A stretch of 63,959 nucleotides of DNA from positions 1 to 63,959 of the forward strand of contig JANYKT010000089.1 in the NCBI GenBank assembly GCA_025358085.1, read 5' to 3'. Position numbers and translations under genes: made by a program. The notes under the pieces were generated by a model, which saw only the letters and a list, made by a program, of their open reading frames with translations, ran no database searches and was not told where the DNA came from. The DNA comes from Deltaproteobacteria bacterium. Lineage in GTDB: Bacteria; Myxococcota; Myxococcia; Myxococcales; 40CM-4-68-19. Below are positions 61,879-63,959 of this stretch, in pieces (position 1 is the stretch's first letter; every line of letters starts with the position of its first letter).

Positions 61879-62769
61879 ATGAACTCTGGATATATTTTTC
61901 GAGAAGTCCTTCCCAAGGGGGCGGACGGCCAGCCGCTGATTGAATGGCTCGCGGGCCGCTACCGTCACTCGAGCGCCGCGACGTGGGCCGAGCGCATCCG
62001 GCTGGGCGAGGTGCTGGTCAACGGCGCGCGACCCGAAGTGCATCAATCCCTCAAGCGCGGACAAAGTGTCGAATGGCACCGGCCACCCTGGACCGAGCCG
62101 GAGGTCGACACGCATTTCACCGTGCTCTTCGAGGACCAGGACCTGCTCGCCGTCGCGAAGCCGCGCGGCCTCCCCACCCTGCCCGGAGGCGGTGAGTTTC
62201 TCGACAACACTCTTCTCTCCCTGGTGCGGCGCGATTGGCCCGAGGCGTCCCCCATGCATCGGCTGGGGCGCAGCACCACTGGAATCGTTCTCTTTGCGCT
62301 GACGCCGCACGCCCGGAATGCGGTGCAAAAGGCGTGGAGGACGGGAGGCGTGCGCAAGACCTATCGCGCGCGGGCGCTGGGCGCGCCCCCGGACCGGTTG
62401 ACGATCGACACGCCGATTGGGCCGATTGCACATCCGCTGCTCGGAACCGTGCATGCGGCGAGCGCGCAGGGAAAAGCTTCTTGCAGCGAGGCGCGGCTGC
62501 TCGAACGACGCGAAGGCTGCGCGTTGCTCGAGGTGACCATCGGGACCGGCCGGCCGCACCAGATCCGGATTCACCTCGCAGCGGCGGGCTTTCCGCTGGT
62601 CGGCGACCCTCTGTATGCGGCCGGCGGCGCGGTCATGGCGACCGCGGTGCCGGGCGACGCGGGATATTTCCTGCACGCCTGGCGGCTCGCGCTTGAGCAT
62701 CCGACGACGCTTGCACCGCTCGAATTGGTCGCGCCCCCGCCCGCCGAGTTGCTGCGCGAAGGCGAATAG
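61879..62769 (+). CDS. RluA-family pseudouridine synthase with altered catalytic motif
   Basis: A 296-residue protein with an S4-like N-terminal RNA-binding part (WAERIRLGEVLVNGARPE) and the RluA catalytic domain: LLAVAKPRGLPTLPGGG, then HRLGRSTTGIVLF, and TGRPHQIRIHLAAAGFPLVGDPLY near the end. In canonical RluA/RluC/RluD the motif is HRLD, whose Asp is the nucleophile for uridine isomerisation; here that position is Gly130. Either the protein is inactive or belongs to an RluA branch with a different arrangement. Start ATG at 61879 with no good ribosome-binding site. Confidence 0.85.
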   Translation: MNSGYIFREVLPKGADGQPLIEWLAGRYRHSSAATWAERIRLGEVLVNGARPEVHQSLKRGQSVEWHRPPWTEPEVDTHFTVLFEDQDLLAVAKPRGLPTLPGGGEFLDNTLLSLVRRDWPEASPMHRLGRSTTGIVLFALTPHARNAVQKAWRTGGVRKTYRARALGAPPDRLTIDTPIGPIAHPLLGTVHAASAQGKASCSEARLLERREGCALLEVTIGTGRPHQIRIHLAAAGFPLVGDPLYAAGGAVMATAVPGDAGYFLHAWRLALEHPTTLAPLELVAPPPAELLREGE

Positions 62770-62814
62770 AGCGGCCCCTTTCGAGACTCGACAGGATGGG
62801 ACAACTCAATTGAA

Positions 62815-63687
62815 TTATTTAGCGGGCCCACTCAAGCCGAGCTGCGTGCGCGCGGCCTGCACGGTATTCGAGAGCAGATAAGCAATGGTCATGGGACCGA
62901 CGCCGCCTGGGACTGGCGTGATGGCGCGCGCCCGCTCGACGGCGGCTGCGAACTCGACATCTCCGCAGAGCTTGCCCGCGGCGTTGCGATTCATCCCGAC
63001 ATCGACCACCGTCGCGCCCGGCTTGATCCAGGCGCCGCGGATGATCTCCGCCTTGCCGATGGCAGCCACCAGCACATCGGCCTGGGCCACCTCGGCGGCA
63101 AGGTCATGCGTGCGCGAGTGCGCGAGGGTCACGGTCGCGTTCCGCTCCAGCAGCAAGAGCGCCAGCGGTTTGCCCACAATGTTGGAGCGGCCCACCACCA
63201 GCGCCCGCGCGCCAGAAAGCCGCGTGCCTGCTTCGTCCAACAGCCGCAGGCAGCCGAGCGGCGTGCAGGGCCGGATGCCGGGCCGTCCCAGGGCGAGCGC
63301 GCCGGCGCTGTGCGGGCCGAAGCCATCGGCGTCTTTCTCGGGCAAAAGCGCGTCCAGCACCAGGTCGGCCGAGATGTGTCGAGGGAGCGGCAATTGCACC
63401 AGTACGCCGTGCACCCGCGCGTCGCTGTTCAGCGTGCGCACCAGCGAAAGCAGCTCGTCCTGGGTGGTCGCTTCCGGCAACAGGTGCTCGAAGCCGGCCA
63501 CGCCCGTCTCAGCGCAGGCCTTGACTTTCCCGCGCACGTAGACCGCGGAGGCCGGGTCTTCCCCGACACGGATCAGCGCCAGCCCAGGCGGCATGCCTGC
63601 GCGCGCGATGACTTCGCGCACCTGTTCGGCCACCTCGGCGCGCACCCGCGCCGCCAACGCTTTCCCGTCAATGATCATTGCGGTCAT
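62815..63687 (-). CDS. folD: Bifunctional methylene-THF dehydrogenase/cyclohydrolase
   Basis: A 290-residue folate enzyme converting 5,10-methylene-THF to 10-formyl-THF with NADP reduction. FolD signatures are complete: [12 protein letters not shown] with the catalytic Lys region, [21 protein letters not shown], the NAD(P)-binding GRSNIVGKP and [14 protein letters not shown]. The ATG at 63687 is chosen over a longer frame; an ATG three codons later would also fit. Divergent from the SDR gene. Confidence 0.95.
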   Translation of the reverse strand: MTAMIIDGKALAARVRAEVAEQVREVIARAGMPPGLALIRVGEDPASAVYVRGKVKACAETGVAGFEHLLPEATTQDELLSLVRTLNSDARVHGVLVQLPLPRHISADLVLDALLPEKDADGFGPHSAGALALGRPGIRPCTPLGCLRLLDEAGTRLSGARALVVGRSNIVGKPLALLLLERNATVTLAHSRTHDLAAEVAQADVLVAAIGKAEIIRGAWIKPGATVVDVGMNRNAAGKLCGDVEFAAAVERARAITPVPGGVGPMTIAYLLSNTVQAARTQLGLSGPAK

Positions 63688-63723
63688 GGGCGCGGACTTT
63701 AGCGATCTGCTAAGGAGCGCGCC

Positions 63724-63959
63724 ATGCCGAGAAACGTCTTCATCACCGGTGCTTCCAGCGGCCTCGGCCGCGGCCTTGCGCTGCACTACGCGAAGGCCGG
63801 CGACATCGTCCACGCCGCCGCGCGCCGCAAGGGCGAGCTCGACGCGCTCCGCAAGGAATCGGACAACATCGTCCCGGTCGTGCTGGACGTGCTCGACTGC
63901 GACGCTCTGGTTGAATCGATTCGTGCTGCGGAAAAGTTTTCGGGCGGCGCGCTCGATCT
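63724..63959 (+). CDS. Short-chain dehydrogenase/reductase, 5' part
   Basis: Beginning of an SDR gene cut by the window edge. The ATG at 63724 has AAGGAG six bases upstream (63712-63717). The N terminus has the Rossmann motif [12 protein letters not shown] typical of classical SDR enzymes; about 78 residues are visible, up to KFSGGALD. Substrate unknown. Confidence 0.85.
   Translation, partial: MPRNVFITGASSGLGRGLALHYAKAGDIVHAAARRKGELDALRKESDNIVPVVLDVLDCDALVESIRAAEKFSGGALD

Noticed and set aside
1-63959. Genes for tRNA, rRNA, CRISPR array or insertion sequence
   Set aside because: No TTCGA-loop cloverleaf, conserved rRNA segment, regular spaced repeats or transposase motif was seen on either strand.

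Overview
The window is 64 kb of GC-rich, gene-dense DNA (about two thirds G+C, many GTG and TTG starts, short or overlapping gene junctions). The content points to a Myxococcota (Anaeromyxobacter-like or uncultured myxobacterial) chromosome: a eukaryote-like Ser/Thr kinase with PEGA repeats, Cys-rich secreted lipoproteins, many TM-anchored zinc-ribbon and TPR proteins, fatty-acid oxidation genes, and anaerobic enzymes such as NrfHA. The assignment is inferred from gene families and composition; there is no rRNA or tRNA in the window to confirm it.

Layout. 0-18 kb: a 2-oxo acid dehydrogenase E2, PolX, SCP2, CutA, the kinase, a GNAT enzyme, a protein with three DsbA-like domains, MscS, a penicillin-binding transpeptidase followed by glutaredoxin-like and TlpA-like genes, and an operon of a DapB-fold dehydrogenase, two MaoC-type hydratase subunits (HadA/HadB-like) and a lipoprotein. 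18-22.5 kb: an outer-membrane barrel, a large Cys-rich lipoprotein, a TrmJ-like methyltransferase and a small lipoprotein. 22.5-28.4 kb: Rieske protein, MoaB, a DUF2400 protein, then a complete three-gene 4-hydroxybenzoyl-CoA reductase-type molybdoenzyme (hcrCAB order), whose FAD subunit carries the extra Cys loop that binds a 4Fe-4S cluster. 28.5-30.5 kb: a ferritin-like di-iron protein and two unknowns. 30.5-37.5 kb: a MacAB-TolC-type efflux operon (Yip1-like, TolC, MacA, ABC ATPase, and two different FtsX/MacB permeases) with striking palindromes and repeats in its two internal gaps.

37.5-48.8 kb: phosphoesterase, methyltransferase, TonB-like protein, DUF971 protein, fadI-fadJ beta-oxidation pair, GT87 glycosyltransferase converging with an overlapping rmlC, and the two-component system that is translationally coupled to rmlC. 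48.8-56.5 kb: an AddAB-like recombination helicase-nuclease pair and a TPR protein. 56.5-64 kb: phosphatase, metF, a broken gene (two +1 shifts at 4-base homopolymers), nrfHA for nitrite ammonification, a RluA-type synthase with a changed catalytic motif, folD and the beginning of an SDR gene.

Together the genes suggest a facultative or anaerobic heterotroph that oxidises fatty acids, may dehydroxylate aromatic CoA thioesters and respires nitrite. No prophage, IS element, CRISPR array or defence island was found. A family of REP-like palindromes ending in GGGGACAC/GTGTCCC occurs at three places.
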